A DNA stretch of 64,000 nt from Melitaea cinxia. Taxonomy: Eukaryota; Arthropoda; Insecta; Lepidoptera; Nymphalidae. How positions within the stretch are numbered: the first letter of the stretch is position 1; each line of letters starts with the position of its first letter. The DNA lies in the NCBI RefSeq assembly GCF_905220565.1, contig NC_059398.1, forward strand, positions 13,289,210-13,353,209. The letters are read 5' to 3'. The translations under genes and the position numbers were made by a program. Below are positions 26,215 through 37,161 of the stretch, in pieces. Below the pieces are notes generated by a model. It was not told the origin of the DNA. It was given only the letters and a program-made list of their open reading frames with translations, and did no database searches.

Positions 26215-26480
26215 ATTTCTTTCAGGCTATCCTGATTTGGACTAGACCTGGTCCTGATGCAGTTATGCCTTACCATACTTGATTATATTTTACATCAGGC
26301 TGTCCTTATCTGGACCCGACCGGGTCTTGATCCAGTATGCCTTACCTACTTGATTATATTTTACATCAGGCTATCCTTGTGTAGACCAGACCTGGTCCTT
26401 GTAGAGCTTGCCGGATTTGGCATACCTCATTCTATCCTGATCCGGTCCAGATACATGATCTGGTTGAGCTAAGCCTGACT
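26215..26480 (+). repeat. Tandem repeat related to the 27.8-kb foldback
   Basis: Three units of about 85 bp share CAGGCTNTCCTNATNTGGAC, GACCNGGTCNTGATCCAG and CTTGATTATATTTTACATCA. Phrases such as ATCCTGATCCGGTCCAGATA recur in the palindrome at 27741-27932, so the two probably belong to one repeat family. Confidence 0.6.
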
Positions 26481-26489
26481 TTTTTTTCT

Positions 26490-26800
26490 AGTCGGGAGAA
26501 AGATTGGTGCCTAATCCACTACGCTGCTCCACTGCGGGTATGCGGAAATATTTCTTACTATGAGTAACGATCGTTATTAGCTATTTATGATAATAATCAC
26601 AGACCAACAGCTTAACGTATTCCCCCAATGCATGGTGGGGAGACCTACAAGAATAGACATCCAAGCCGGAATGAAATTTTTGTACAATTACGCCAATTTA
26701 AAGAATCACGTTGAACACGTGTGTATCCATCCCGAGCGGGAATCGAACCCGCAAATCGTCGGTGTTTTAGACACCTACACGCACCTTTGCACCAGAAAGG
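26490..26800 (-). mobile_element. tRNA-headed composite SINE
   Basis: The tRNA-like head lies at about 26735-26800 (B box GCGGGTTCGATTCCCGCTCG on the minus strand). The body with TAACGATCGTTACTCATAGT at about 26560 and the CCGCAGTGGAGCAGCGTAG end match 8645-8985. Full set of parts, diverged. Confidence 0.7.
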
Positions 26801-26869
26801 TTGTTGATATTTAGATTTACTTGTCGTTAAATTATTATTGAGGTAAAGTTAACAAACGTATTATATCTA

Positions 26870-26940
26870 CGTTGGCGCAGTGTAACACAGCTGGCGGGGT
26901 TTCCAACGATCACGGATTCGAACTCAAATGTTTGTTCAGG
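26870..26940 (+). mobile_element. tRNA-like SINE head fragment
   Basis: CGTTGGCGCAGTGTAACACA resembles an A-box region, and ACGGATTCGAACTC is a degraded B box about 45 bp downstream. No clear 3' body. It faces the SINE at 26490-26800. Confidence 0.45.
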
Positions 26941-26982
26941 CTTTACATAATCTGGGACTAAAACAAACATATATAATAACTA

Positions 26983-27060
26983 CTAGCTATGCCCATGACT
27001 TCATCTGCGTGGAATAGTGACTATGGGCGACATTTTTTGGATATATCTTCTTGTTTATTT
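26983..27060 (-). mobile_element. Helitron end fragment, reversed
   Basis: CTAGCTATGCCCATGACTTC and ATCTGCGTGGAATAG read on the minus strand as a GCAGATGAAGTCATGGGCATAGCTAG-type Helitron terminus. The rest is not recognised. Confidence 0.45.
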
Positions 27061-27740
27061 TAGATTATAAACACCGTCGTTTGGGTATTTACATGTTCAA
27101 CGTGATTCTTTAAATTGGCATATTTTTTTATTTATGACGATTGACATGAAATAAACACTAAATGTTAAGTGAAGCTTACCACAATATATTAATAAAAACC
27201 GCACCTAAATCAAGCCATTTTTAATATTACTCGTAGCTTGCACAAACATATTTCATTTACATTTTTATTATATGTATTGATGATTATATACTACATCAAA
27301 TATGTATAAATTTGTGTTATGTGTTTCTGAACCTAACGTAATTATTCGTCCTACTGAAAGTCCTTTAGTGTAAATTTTTAAATATTGTAAATTTATACAA
27401 ACAAAACAAATTGCATGACGTGTTACTAAGTACTAAACTCAAGTGGTCCAGCCGCCAATTCTAGCCTATTTTTTTCAAATACTTTGCTTAAGATTCTTAT
27501 GTAATGTTAATTAATAAAAGTTAATAAATAAAATTTAATATAATAATAATTAATTACTGCTTAATAATAATTAATTAAAAAAGGAAAAAAAATAAAAATA
27601 ATTGATATTTAAAGTAAAAACAAAAATAAATAATACATTTGAAATAAACGAAAATAAATATAATAATAATTATGTTAAGTAACATATTTATAATATCAAT
27701 TCACTTTTTTTTAATAAATATTTTTTCCAAGAATATACAT
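27061..27740. other. AT-rich non-coding stretch
   Basis: Simple AT-rich sequence with TAATAATAATT runs; no feature supported. Confidence 0.5.
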
Positions 27741-27932
27741 TCGTGTTTTTTAAAAGGACTGGACCGGGCATACCCGACCCGGACCAGGCAAGGTATGTAA
27801 CGCAGATGATTGATCTGGACCCGATCAGGAAATCTCATCTCATCCTGATCAGGTCCAGACACATCGTCTACGTTACGTACCTTATGCGGTCCAGATCAGG
27901 CATGCCCGGTCCGGTCCTTCTAAGGAACACGA
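27741..27932. repeat. 192-bp foldback (imperfect palindrome)
   Basis: The left arm starts TCGTGTTTTTTAAAAGGACT and the right arm ends as its near complement (AGTCCTT-type to AACACGA). The arms of about 90 bp can be aligned throughout, with scattered differences, around a loop near 27831-27842. Arm blocks include GGACCGGGCAT, GGTANGTAACG and TCCTGATCAGGTCCAG. No open transposase. It could be a non-autonomous foldback or MITE, and a transcript would form a long hairpin. Confidence 0.75.
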
Positions 27933-29254
27933 AAAAATTTCTACTCGGGCTCCTACATGGAGAAAGAGATCTATGCTAAGCTGTGAGATATTATATGATG
28001 AAACATTAACGTAAATTAGTGATACATTTTCATAGTACACAAGGTTTCTACATTGCTGGATAATATTTGGTATAGTATTACCGTAGTTAGTAAAGTACTA
28101 ATTTTTAAATATAGTAATTAAGCCACAAACTTAATATTAACTATTCAAAACAGTTTTTTTAATGAGTAATGTGTTTAAGTGTGTATAACAACCTAATGGC
28201 GAAATATTTTCATTTCATTTCATGATTACTATTAAGGCTATTACGGCTACTAAGACAGTCAGTTAAATTACAGAACGAACTTAATGAAACGATTCACAAT
28301 TGCACCTTTATATTTACCTAACAGTTATTTCCGCTCGTCTAAACAGTTTGTGTTGTTAATAGGGTATCCTTCAGAATAACATCTAGAGGAAAACACACGT
28401 CATGAAAGAATGATAAAAAAACCATAATACTTATTTCAATTGAGTTAAGTATTGCTATAATATTTTCAAACTAGGCACATTTATACACAAAGAGGGTTCA
28501 CAGAATGGCAAGTGGATACCGTAGGCCGTACCGTAGGCTGTACCATAGACCGTAACGTTGGCAATACCGTGCGTAGGTTACCTTACTTTGCTGTCGATAC
28601 AGTGCATCCTTAGCGCTTGTTACTTTACTAACGGAGGAAACACAACACTACATAATCATGTTATTATTTATCTGTGATCTTCTGTAGATACTAGGTACTT
28701 CATTAGATGGATAGCTTCAAATTTTAAGTAAAATATCTCAGGCCTTGCTTTACCTTAATAAAACGTTAAACATTTGATAATCGGCGTTACTAGCGGTTAA
28801 CTGTTGGTGTAGTAAGTTATAGTTTGATATACGTAGAACCAAATTTTAATTAATGTTGAAGATTTGACTGCACTAAATAAATAGTAATAAATATTTTCTA
28901 TTATCATTTATCAAGCTATAGCACCGGACACAGAATAAAGTTTCATTTACGGCACGTGTTTAACAAAATAGCTGAAAAATTGCTTAGTTTTTTTTTAAGT
29001 AGAAATTTATCCAAATGTCTATTTATATTGTTAACGTATTTAACCAGCACAACTTATGGTTGAGTTTTAATATTTAGTTAGTAACGTGAATTACGTTTAC
29101 CACAGCCGATGGATCCAAAAAAAAAAACAATTACTTTTATAAAAATTTATTCATATAGTGAAATTACAATAAAACTTATTCTAGGTTACAATAGTGCTCG
29201 ATGCTAGAGACTCTATATAATTAAATTGTTATATGTTAAAAATCTCAAAAAGTC
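27933..29254. other. AT-rich non-coding stretch
   Basis: Short iterations of ACCGTAGGC/ACCATAGACCGT lie at 28515-28560. A fragment (TTATTTATCTGTGATCTTCT at about 28665) resembles the tail of the 6096 repeat family. No gene recognised. Confidence 0.45.
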
Positions 29255-29345
29255 TTGATTGACGTCATATATTGCAACGGCGACTCGTGGCGACGCGCGG
29301 TGTCAGCGATTCCCTTGTAGGCTTTGTACGTAACACGTGTATACA
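29255..29345 (+). promoter_or_regulatory. Possible promoter-proximal element (CRE-like)
   Basis: TTGACGTCATA contains a perfect TGACGTCA site, followed within 40 bp by a locally GC-rich stretch (CGGCGACTCGTGGCGACGCG). It lies about 300 bp upstream of the candidate first coding exon at 29638. Functional role inferred only. Confidence 0.25.
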
Positions 29346-29637
29346 CTTGTATACACTGTGCAAAACAACTTCAAATAAAAACAACCTTATTTTTTATATT
29401 AAATCCTTTTCGATGGCATTCGAATTTTGTATCGTTTTTATTATCTACGTAATAGAAATGGTACAAAATTGTTTTGAGATAATATTACATCGAATAGAAG
29501 CATAGATATACGAGTAGATAAGGTTTTATGGTAACAAATTTTATAGCATTGAAAATGAAATAATTGTATGAAATTGAACGATAAGGATCGTTATTCTTTA
29601 ATCATTTATTTAAAGGTTATCGTCTACTGAACATAAT

Positions 29638-29679
29638 ATGTCTCGCAAAGGGCGGGCTCAAACAAAATCCAGCATCGAG
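29638..29679 (+). CDS. Candidate first coding exon (14 codons)
   Basis: An ATG with A at position -3 opens a frame reading MSRKGRAQTKSSIE. After the GAG codon it runs directly into GTAAGT at 29680-29685, a consensus 5' splice site, so the peptide would continue in a downstream exon in phase 0. The peptide is short, basic and not one I recognise. A CRE-like and GC-rich patch sits 300-380 bp upstream. I found no downstream exon that continues in the right phase: an acceptor-like TTATATTCAG near 30820 would bring an immediate stop. It may be chance. Confidence 0.25.
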
Positions 29680-29782
29680 GTAAGTTTACATGTAAACAAT
29701 AATAAAAAAGCGAACAAACAATTGAGACAAAAAATCAATGAAAAAATAGGTTTCAAACATAGTACACATATACTTCACTTCA

Positions 29783-29965
29783 CACTTCAGCCTATCGCAG
29801 TCCACTGCTGGACATAGGTATCTCTACAAATTCGCTCCAAAATTGATCTGAACTCATGACTGTGTGTTGCCTATAGTCAACACGTTGGGCAGGAGGTTAG
29901 GTGGCCGCAGGGCTGGCTTTGTCGCACCGAAGACGATGCTGCCCGTCTTCTGTGCGACACATATA
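29783..29965 (-). repeat. LINE-derived lepidopteran repeat, reversed
   Basis: On the minus strand it carries GACGGGCAGCATCGTCTTCG, GCCAGCCCTGCGGCC, CCTGCCCAACGTGTTGACTA and ATGTCCAGCAGTGGACTGCG, the same block order as 19745-20050. The proximal third is missing. Confidence 0.75.
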
Positions 29966-31436
29966 TTTACATGCATACAAATATTCTTAATCTAAGAAAG
30001 AAAATAAATTACATAAAACCGCAAAACTATTCAATTGTCCTCGTTTCCGTTCGACTTGTTTGTCAGAACGATATTATATAAAGTAAACTAGCGCAAACCG
30101 TCAACAAGATAGGCGAATTGTATCCGATACGCTTAGTTAAACAAGCAGCTGTTTGTTCGTTTCTGTCATCAAATAGTTTTTTCTCATGCAAGTCACAGAA
30201 AATTGGCCCTTTAAATTGCGATCTTGTTATTAGTTTCTTTTTCTTATAATTTTTTTCTATTCTTCTTGTTGTTTGATTTTGATATTTATTTTGTTGCTTA
30301 AATTTCAATTACATTTAAAACTCTTGCTAAAAAGAAAATGAGTTTGTTTCGTGTTAGGAATCAAAAGTCTTCTCGTTGGTTTTTAAAAAACGTTTTTGGT
30401 TTTGGAATACTCTTTCATCAACCCACCCGAGATTACAAAAGGAAAACACAGGCTATATAGTGTACTGTTCAATATAAAAACTAGTAACATTTCTACTGAA
30501 TTATAGGTATTTGCAGAAATTTTTCAATTATTATCTTGTATAAGAGAACCGAATTTATTTCTGATTTAAAAATCAGAAATACTCAAAGATTAAAGATTTT
30601 CTGGCGTCTTATGTTACATATCTTTAAATATTCACTACGTTTTTGCAGTTGCTAGTACTAAAAAATTAAAAATATGAGGAAATTCAGAACAATGCCATAT
30701 AGAAACAAAAACAATAAAGGCTTTCGTAAAAAAAACTAAAGCTCAATTCCATTTATATTTCATAAAAATGTTAATAGGGACGAAAAGGGCGTCCACGGGG
30801 AATTCATTTCATTATATTCAGGAGTGAATTCTATCCCGAGTCAATCCTACTTTTTATTGAATTCGGCCAATATGGCGTTTATTCTAGAAAAAATTGTTTG
30901 TGAATTGTGCGTGGATATTGCTTTTTACGCGTTTTTAGTTAGACAGAAAGTTGACTATGCGGTTTATCGCTGTTTCCTTATCAGATTTGTGTTTACAATA
31001 CGATCGTGTGAAGACTGACTGAAATAACGTGTCTAGTAATAATTATGTAGATATTACTAGTTTAACAACTACTGGGCAATCTGAATACAGATTTCATTTA
31101 TGTTGCATGCTTTTAATTATGTTTGAATTGCTACATCGTCGGCTATTTTCAGTAACGGTTGTGAGTTTTGCCGCTAATTAACACGTGACAAAAATAAGTA
31201 GCACAATTTAATAGGTTTAAATTGAAATAGTTTATTAGTGCAATCATAGTTGTATTAATGTGATAGAAAGTTTTATTTGTTTAATTTGTTATAATACGTA
31301 CAGAAATTTCGTACACAAGTTACTGAAGTAAATGCTTAAAACTGTTACTCTAGCTAAGCTAAATAAATTTTGAATTATAATTAAAAAAACAATTATCGGC
31401 GAAGGAATGAAAGAAAATTTGATCAGATATATCAGA
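29966..31436. other. AT-rich non-coding stretch
   Basis: The open frames at 30063-30308 (minus) and 30824-31018 (plus) have mixed composition but no recognised domain or consistent splice context. Nothing else seen. Confidence 0.4.
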
Positions 31437-31727
31437 TCTATAATATAAAAATGAGTCGCTGAATGTGTTGCTAAGCGCAAAACTCGAGAACGGTTGGACC
31501 GATTTCGCTAATTCTTTTTTTAAAATATTCCTTGAAGTACGAGGATGGTTCTTACGGAGAGAAAAATTCTAAAAAAAAATTTTTAAATTTTCTGAAAAAG
31601 TCTAAAAACAACACTTTTCTATACTCCCATACAAAAGATTTGTGATAATACTTAAAAGTCAATTTGAACTTTAATACCATACGATAAAGTTTGTGTTAGG
31701 CGATACGAAGTTCGCCGGGTCAGCTAG
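31437..31727 (+). mobile_element. Non-autonomous Helitron, complete ends
   Basis: It begins TCTATAATATAAAAATGAGT after a host A and ends TTCGCCGGGTCAGCTAG before a host T. That is the 5'-TC...CTAG-3' structure and A/T target of Helitrons. Inside is the ACGGTTGGACCGATTTCGCT block common in lepidopteran Helitrons. 291 bp, no coding, no target duplication, as expected for this class. Confidence 0.85.
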
Positions 31728-32689
31728 TATTTATATAAATCAATGCTGTGAGATGTGCGGCGTCAGGAAATCTGGAGATGAAATAATACAATGAAAATCG
31801 ATTCTCGTCCGAACACTTATTAATGTCCCGAATATGTAACAAGAGTTTTTGTAGTAGATTCACAAATAGGCAGATACGTCAGAGTAAACTTTGACATTTA
31901 CTTATTGATGATAGTCAGGATTTATTTCATTCCAAAAGGGCGCCATAATTCTTATCTTTCTTAAATTTAAAATACAACATCAATTTTTCTTAGATTTTAA
32001 ACATACATAATTAATTTACGTATAATACTACAGCAGATGAGAATATTAAAAAAAATCGTAACAAGAGTTATATTCCGAATGGACATAATAAAAGTAACAT
32101 AACAAAGCGAGTTCATCTGTAGCATGAAATTTACATTAAAATATGCGTATAAATATTTTGAGGGAATATTCGCCGCACAGTAATAAGGCAGAGCTGGAGA
32201 TAGGGCTCATCAGCATCATTTCATCATTTTGGTAGTAGATATGGTGTTTATGATAGTAGAGGTACACTTGCGTACTGTAGATTCTGTAGTGGGTACAACG
32301 CGAACAGTACGCTCCAGGATTTTATTAAATACTTCAAAACATCTGTAATAATAACTTTTGACAAAAAAATTTGATGCGGAATGAACACGGGTTTTATTTT
32401 AAATCATTTTGTATTATTTAGACCCAAAAGTTTGAAACAATGTCTCATTTATTTATTCATGAGTCAATGATTTAAATTACTTTTGTTATTGTTCAATCTA
32501 TTTCTGCGTGGCTATGTGAAATGTAAATATCAAATATTAGCCCAAAGTGTCTAAAAGTATACATTATTCGGTTTTGATAAGGGCTCAAATTTCTTAAATA
32601 AAGAAGAAGTGAAATTAGCCAGCAATTAAAGTTTGAAACTTTGAAGAGAGAGGTCCACATTTGTTAGCAGATAATTTGCTTATCACGAG
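31728..32689. other. AT-rich non-coding stretch
   Basis: No feature supported. Confidence 0.5.
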
Positions 32690-32775
32690 TAACGATTGCA
32701 ATCAGGTGTGTCTGGTAATAACCCGACCGACAACTCTACATGTTCTTCGAGGCAGACCAAGGAGCAGAGCTTTAA
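32690..32775 (-). repeat. SINE body fragment
   Basis: GAGTAACGATTGCAATCAGG, GGTAATAACCCGACCGACAA and CTTCGAGGCAGACCAAGGAG align in order with the middle of the composite SINE at 8645-8985, in the same orientation. Head and tail are missing. Confidence 0.5.
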
Positions 32776-32830
32776 CGGTCACAATGAGCACTTTTGATTC
32801 TACGGGACTTAATTATTATTTTGCAACGCA

Positions 32831-32930
32831 ATTATTATTTTGAAACACCTGATATTTCGGCATTATTGAGTCACCCGCTACCATGATGCCTGCAACGACG
32901 CCAAAATATCGTGAGTTTCAGAATAATAAT
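32831..32930. repeat. 100-bp foldback element
   Basis: The outer 31 bp on each side form near-complementary arms (ATTATTATTTTGAAAC and GATATTTCGGC against their reversed partners at 32900-32930). The middle has TCACCCGCTACCATGATGCC and TGCAACGACG. Probably a small MITE; flanking duplications are not clear. Confidence 0.6.
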
Positions 32931-33598
32931 CACGCTAAGTTACATATAATCAAAAGAAAGCAAGTATAAAAGACAATTAAAAAAAAATGAAATAAAAAAA
33001 AAGTTATATAAAGTTCATTGGATCTACTCGTACTCTCTCGGGAGAATTCTTAATCCCTCTACTAGATAAATTTACAGTTATCAAAAATACATTTGCTTAA
33101 TACTATATCCCATTAAGTATTTAAATGAATTCAAGCTTAAGCAATGTCTAGATTGTTCAACATGTTCTTGATTGACCTATATTCAGGGTATTAATGGAGA
33201 GATGTCGTCTTCGTGTACCATTTACGCCCGAAGGACAAAACAATGCTGCATATATTATTATAGATTATGATCAATGCGATTGAGAGATTAACATCTTAAT
33301 ACTAATATCTAATTGGTTTTACCTTTTAGTGTTATTTATGTTGCTGAACAATTGACATGTATTAGATATTACGTTTCAAAATAATAAACGTTTTGTTTAG
33401 AAGTTAACAGATAATTTTAATACCTTGTTTGTTTAAGTATGGCGCTGCATGATTTATTTTAGAAAGAAAGAAGACTTCATATTATCAATGTACTCAACAG
33501 CATTTGAGATAAATTGCTTAAGAAAATGTAACATATATACAATGAGTGGTAATTTTTGTAATCAGTCAGAACCTTTTAGCAAAAAAATAGATACATAA
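32931..33598. other. AT-rich non-coding stretch
   Basis: No feature supported. Confidence 0.5.
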
Positions 33599-33820
33599 TC
33601 TAATATATCTAATTCATATTATAAATAGGAAAGATTTGATTGTTTGTTTGCATTGAATGGCCCCGAAACTACTGAACCGATTTGAAATATTCTTTCACTG
33701 TTGGGAAGCTACACTATCCGCGGGTGACATAGGCTTTATTATATTTTCAAAAAAAAAAAAAAATGAGAAAAAATTGAAATTTTTGTTAAATACCCGTGCG
33801 AAGCCGGGGCGGAATGCTAG
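33599..33820 (+). mobile_element. Non-autonomous Helitron
   Basis: It starts TCTAATATATCTAATTC after A and ends GTGCGAAGCCGGGGCGGAAT plus GCTAG before T. The internal CTACACTATCCGCGGGTGAC and GACATAGGCTTTATT are typical of the family. 222 bp, non-coding. Confidence 0.8.
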
Positions 33821-34739
33821 TTTAATTATAATGATATAGGTATAATATATATTCTAAAAGCTAATGAGTATTTTAAAATCTTTTGTATAATTGACAGAAC
33901 AACGAACGCTGAAATACTAAAGGCTTATTGAAGGCAGTTCTTTTTTGTTCAGAAATATTTTATTTTGAGTTTGGCGCCCAATGAAACTGCCTCTTTCGCT
34001 GGCTGTTCCGGATTGTCTCACCCATAGAGATTCGGTTAGGTATTCTGTTAGATAAGTAATGGGCCATTACATACACAAAGATACCAAGAAGTTACTAGAC
34101 TAAAACAAAATATTTCATCAACAAGAATTAAGCCAAAATATTGAACGTTTGACGTATTCTTTTGTCGACAAATAAAAGTTTTATTCCTGGACGACCGAGT
34201 ATAGCTTGGAGTTTTAACGGAAATATCGAAAAACTTTCATGTGATTTATGTTAGTACTTAAATAAATTTCTGAATCAGTTTTGAATTAGATTTGTTCTTA
34301 ATAACACATGGATAATACCTGCAATACTTGAATAAAGTTTAATAGAACTTCTACTGGTACGTAGCTAATGTTATAAGGCATAAGTGACACTCCATTTTCT
34401 AAATTATTTACAAACTAAATTTTAAGCACCCGCTTTTTAATTTCTATAGCGTTCATTTAATACTGAGGAGAACTTAATAAAGACTCCTTGCGACTCTTTA
34501 TTAAGGTACAGCTATTTTATTAAATTTCCATATAGTTACATGTTTTTAGTAAATTCTAGTTATTAATTAATATAATTATTATAATTTTCTTAAAAGTAAT
34601 TTCCGTTTAGCTTAAAACAAGGGTTTTAGAAAATTTACTTGACCGTACGAGTATAAACTTATATTAATAAGTGTTGAATATCAAAGCGGATAAAACCAAA
34701 ACGGACTTTCAGCGTGAAAATTCTAAGGTAAAATATATT
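33821..34739. other. AT-rich non-coding stretch
   Basis: No feature supported. A TTGGCGCCCAATG at about 33970 resembles a lysine-tRNA primer site, but no LTR is visible beside it. The left copy of the target duplication of the next element is at 34728-34739. Confidence 0.45.
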
Positions 34740-34861
34740 AAACATTTTTGAATATCATATCAAAAATTGACCGCTCCAGCGGGGTTCGAACCCGCGTCTC
34801 CGACGTACCGTGTCGGCGCTCTAGCCAATTAAGCTATGGAACGATACGATATGGAACGATA
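34740..34861 (-). mobile_element. Compact tRNA-derived retroposon, copy 1 (12-bp target duplication)
   Basis: A 122-bp insert flanked by identical GTAAAATATATT at 34728-34739 and 34862-34873. On the minus strand it contains a 73-nt tRNA-like cloverleaf. The acceptor stem CGTTCCA/TGGAGCG has one G-T pair, the anticodon stem is CCGAC/GTCGG, and the T stem is GCGGG/CCCGC with loop TTCGAAC. Both pol III boxes are intact (TAGCTTAATTGG and GGTTCGAACCC). The anticodon position reads GGT, but the base before it is C, not the near-universal T, so a working tRNA is unlikely. A short tail TTTTTGATATGATATTCAAA follows. A second copy is at 41799-42050. Confidence 0.75.
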
Positions 34862-34873
34862 GTAAAATATATT

Positions 34874-36540
34874 TATATATATTTCACAGAATATTCTAGC
34901 CAGTACATTCACCCAGATTAATAATACCATACATACATAGATAAGCGAGACCTTCAGATCTTATATACAACACTCGAAAATGAGAGTGCTTTGAGTAAAT
35001 TTCCGTGAAAAAACAAATTAAGAAGGCCTTAAGAAAAATATTTACGTTGTATAAATAAGGGAAATTTCGTGGCGATATTTTATAGCTAAACGGTAATTTG
35101 ACATGTCGAAATGCGGTGGTTTAGCGAGAAAATATTTACTAACGTAAATAGCGAACTTTCCTACCTAATGGCTGGAGTTGTTGTGGAAGAGTATTGGTTT
35201 TTTTCTTCTTAATAAAACACATTAAAAAGACTTATAGCTTTAAATTTGATATTCGTTACCTTGTAGTTTTTGGAAATACGTATTAACAATTATTATAAAA
35301 AGTTTTGTTATTCGAACGCGCGGATTTTAAGAAACGGCCATATTTGCGTTAATTACTTGCTGACTGCCTAATTATATTACCGCCATTTTTTTTGTTATTG
35401 TATCGTTTTTTTTTTAAATATTCTCTTGTATACCCCTTGTACTGATAATAACGAATAAAGCAAAAACAGTTGCCCAATTTTATGTGGTTGTTTGAAAGTT
35501 AAGCGCGTACATATGTATATTTCGGTACATCACTTTATTTATAAAGATTTTTGAGGGCTATGATAGATGTAGATAAATAGGCTGGTAATGGTACATTAAT
35601 CTTTGACTTATGTCTCTTAATATTACTATACGGATAAAAAGAAAAATAGAAATATTTACTATAACATAATGTGTTCTTGTTGGTTCAAATAAAATTGCTC
35701 TGATGTTTTCACATAGGACATTATATACCAATTGAATAGCAGAATGTAGGTACTAGTTAGATTAAACTTACATGACGTCGTATTGATGAGGAAGGAATAA
35801 AACAGTTTTATCTTAATAAAATTGATCCTAAAATCAATTTTTGTAATTAATTTCAATGTTTAATTAAATTTGAAGGTTTATTTTATGGGTATTTCAAAGG
35901 GTCTTTGTCGTGTTTGATAACCAAGCCGACACGTTTACAAACACTTTAAGATGGTATAAATAAACCATTTGATACTATTATTAGACCTTTATTGATCCTT
36001 CCATATCCTCTTTCACCAAAAGCGGAAATGCTATTAATAGAAATTGGCAACTTTGTATATATTTTTAATTTTGAAGATATGAATAATGTACACACCTTAA
36101 AATATTTATTATTTTTTTATAAACATATAAAACACATGAACTGTTTATCAAAATGTTTATTTTGGTATTACGCCGATACTTTCATTTTTTTTTAAACAGA
36201 AAACATTTTTAGGTATTGATTTAACGGTAACAATTAAAAAATATATATTATTTAAAGAAAAATAGTATAACAAATTACAATTTTAGACTATCTTGTGTAG
36301 TCAACAACATTTTATTGATTTTCTTAGTCAGGTCACGAGGGAGCGATCGTGATTGTGATTAATAGTACCGCCATGACATGTGAAAATCAAAACCCACGCC
36401 ATCGTGCGCTGTCAGGAAATCAAACATAACCTATTTAAGTTATTTTTAACTCAACAAATTTTTAATAGAATGAATACCTTTTATGAAATTTTTGACTTCA
36501 ATAAAAAGTAAAAGAAGGTTTTTTAATTAATTGTAAACGT
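34874..36540. other. AT-rich non-coding stretch
   Basis: No gene recognised. The 65-67-codon frames at 35659 and 35992 lack motifs. Confidence 0.5.
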
Positions 36541-36739
36541 AAGTAGATGAAAAAATAATAACAAACGCACTAGTCGTCACTACAGTTTTCGAGGGTTCCC
36601 CTCGATTTTTCTGGGATTTCATCATCAGATCCTGGTTTCCTTATCATGGTACCTTGGCTGTCTCCTTTTCAACAAAAAAGGAATTATCAAAATCGGTTCA
36701 TACGCGGAAGTTATCCCGCGATATATTACATAAAAAAAA

Positions 36740-37056
36740 TCTAATATATAAAATTCTCGTGTCGCGGTGTTTGTAGTTAAACTCTTCCGAAACGGCTTGA
36801 CCGATTCTCATGAAATTTTGTGTGAATATTGGGTAGGTCTGAGAATCGAATAACATGTATTTTTCATCCCCCTAAATGTTAAGGGTAGTCCACCCCTAAT
36901 TTAATTTTTTTAATTTTTAGATAACTTACTTATTTTTTATTTTATTATGATTTGGCGTTGAAAAATACATACAACTCTAAATTTTCACCCTTCTACACCC
37001 AACCCCTATTTTTAAATAGCACTTAGCGGCAAGACAACGTTTGTCGAGTCAGCTAG
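36740..37056 (+). mobile_element. Non-autonomous Helitron inside the CCGACTTC repeat
   Basis: It begins TCTAATATATAAAATTCTCG after A and ends TTTGTCGAGTCAGCTAG before T, the Helitron end structure. The interior has AACGGCTTGACCGATTCTCA and GAAATTTTGTGTGAATATTG. 317 bp, no coding. It sits at the microsatellite of the host repeat. Confidence 0.85.
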
Positions 37057-37161
37057 TATATAGTTATATATATATATATAAAACTAGTCTGGTCATAAAT
37101 ACTGTTACATAAAAACTTTTCGTTTTTCAACTTTTTAATTATTTTGAAATTGGAATACGTA

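Noticed and set aside
30815..31018. Acceptor-like TTATATTCAG followed by a 64-codon frame, as exon 2 of the 29638 candidate
   Set aside because: Joining in phase 0 gives an immediate TGA, and the peptide is unrecognised.
33968..33982. Lysine-tRNA primer-binding-like TTGGCGCCCAATG
   Set aside because: Nine matching bases alone; no LTR or pol remnant on either side.
34770..34845. Functional tRNA-Thr (GGT) gene
   Set aside because: The cloverleaf is good, but position 33 is C, the element has a tail and an exact 12-bp target duplication, and a second mobile copy exists.
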